This document shows positions 63,861-64,000 of a stretch of 64,000 bases of DNA, in pieces (position 1 is the stretch's first letter; every line of letters begins with the position of its first letter). Both the position numbers and the translations under genes were made by a program. Location of the stretch: positions 48,450 to 112,449 of the forward strand of contig NZ_CAMYBV010000006.1 of NCBI RefSeq assembly GCF_947254095.1, given 5' to 3'. Source of the DNA: an uncultured Mobiluncus sp. (GTDB taxonomy: Bacteria > Actinomycetota > Actinomycetes > Actinomycetales > Actinomycetaceae). Under the pieces are notes generated by a model that was given only the letters and a program-made list of their open reading frames with translations, made no database searches and was not told the origin of the DNA.

Positions 63861-64000
63861 CCCGCTGGGGGTCTATTCTGACACTGTATTTGATACAATT
63901 TAACGCTGGTGTGTAAGTCATGTGTTTATCCTCGAAATCCTTTGTTTTACAGGGATTTTCGCCTTTCTGCGGAGCTTCCGTCACTGCTTTCCGTGGCGGT

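Overview
The window is chromosomal DNA of a Gram-positive, high-to-moderate GC actinobacterium. The block mtrA-mtrB-lpqB-comF-hpf-secA has the order found in mycobacteria and other Actinobacteria, and the window also carries Kgd, an Rv3235-like protein, DUF3499, DUF2516, ppk next to a MutT1-type Nudix/phosphatase, and ClpC. The moderate GC (mid-50s by eye, not computed) and gene content suggest the family Actinomycetaceae, possibly Mobiluncus-like. The genus is an inference and nothing was searched.

Layout. 1-5.4 kb (minus): aroA and rsgA, which overlap, then the N-terminal three quarters of kgd running off the left edge. 5.5-10.8 kb (plus): hisN and the sbcD-sbcC nuclease pair. 10.8-15.2 kb: an actinobacterial conserved cluster (DUF6912-like protein, CpaE-like ATPase, SAF/CpaB-like protein, BldC-like HTH protein, an unnamed conserved protein, Rv3235 family) with none of the Tad secretion genes that usually accompany CpaB/CpaE. 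15.2-24 kb (minus): secA, hpf, comF, lpqB, mtrB, mtrA. 24.1-29.7 kb (plus): a multispanning membrane protein, DUF4129, DUF4350, MoxR and DUF58, a tightly packed operon. 29.7-33.2 kb: minimal zincin-like protein, DUF3499, pyrophosphatase, PBP4-type DacB. 33.2-39.5 kb (plus): a methionine operon metY-metF-metE-metX behind a leader that folds into a perfect three-way RNA junction. 39.6-44.1 kb: an alpha/beta hydrolase and the feoA-feoB-feoC-like ferrous iron operon with a candidate IdeR/DtxR box. 44.3-52.4 kb (minus): ppdK, a putative membrane anti-sigma protein with its ECF sigma factor, and clpC. 52.5-57.6 kb: dtd, DUF2516, ygfZ, a membrane protein with a hairpin-rich leader, then the DUF47-pit phosphate uptake pair. 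57.7-62 kb (minus): mutT1-like, ppk1 and an unknown protein.

The right end (62.2-64 kb) is the accessory part. The tRNA-Lys gene has its 15-base 3' end repeated 242 bp downstream. The segment between holds no gene but two copies of a 100-bp-period structured repeat, and looks like a miniature element inserted in the tRNA. A large inverted repeat, a small molybdopterin-binding (mop) gene and a multiply broken MmeI-like restriction-methyltransferase gene follow.

Most promising for novelty: the methionine-operon leader RNA (three-way junction, a mutually exclusive alternative helix and a 7-codon leaderless ORF), the tRNA-Lys mini-element, the run of five hairpins at 55.6 kb, and the split-domain putative anti-sigma protein. 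No CRISPR array, rRNA, prophage or complete insertion sequence was seen.
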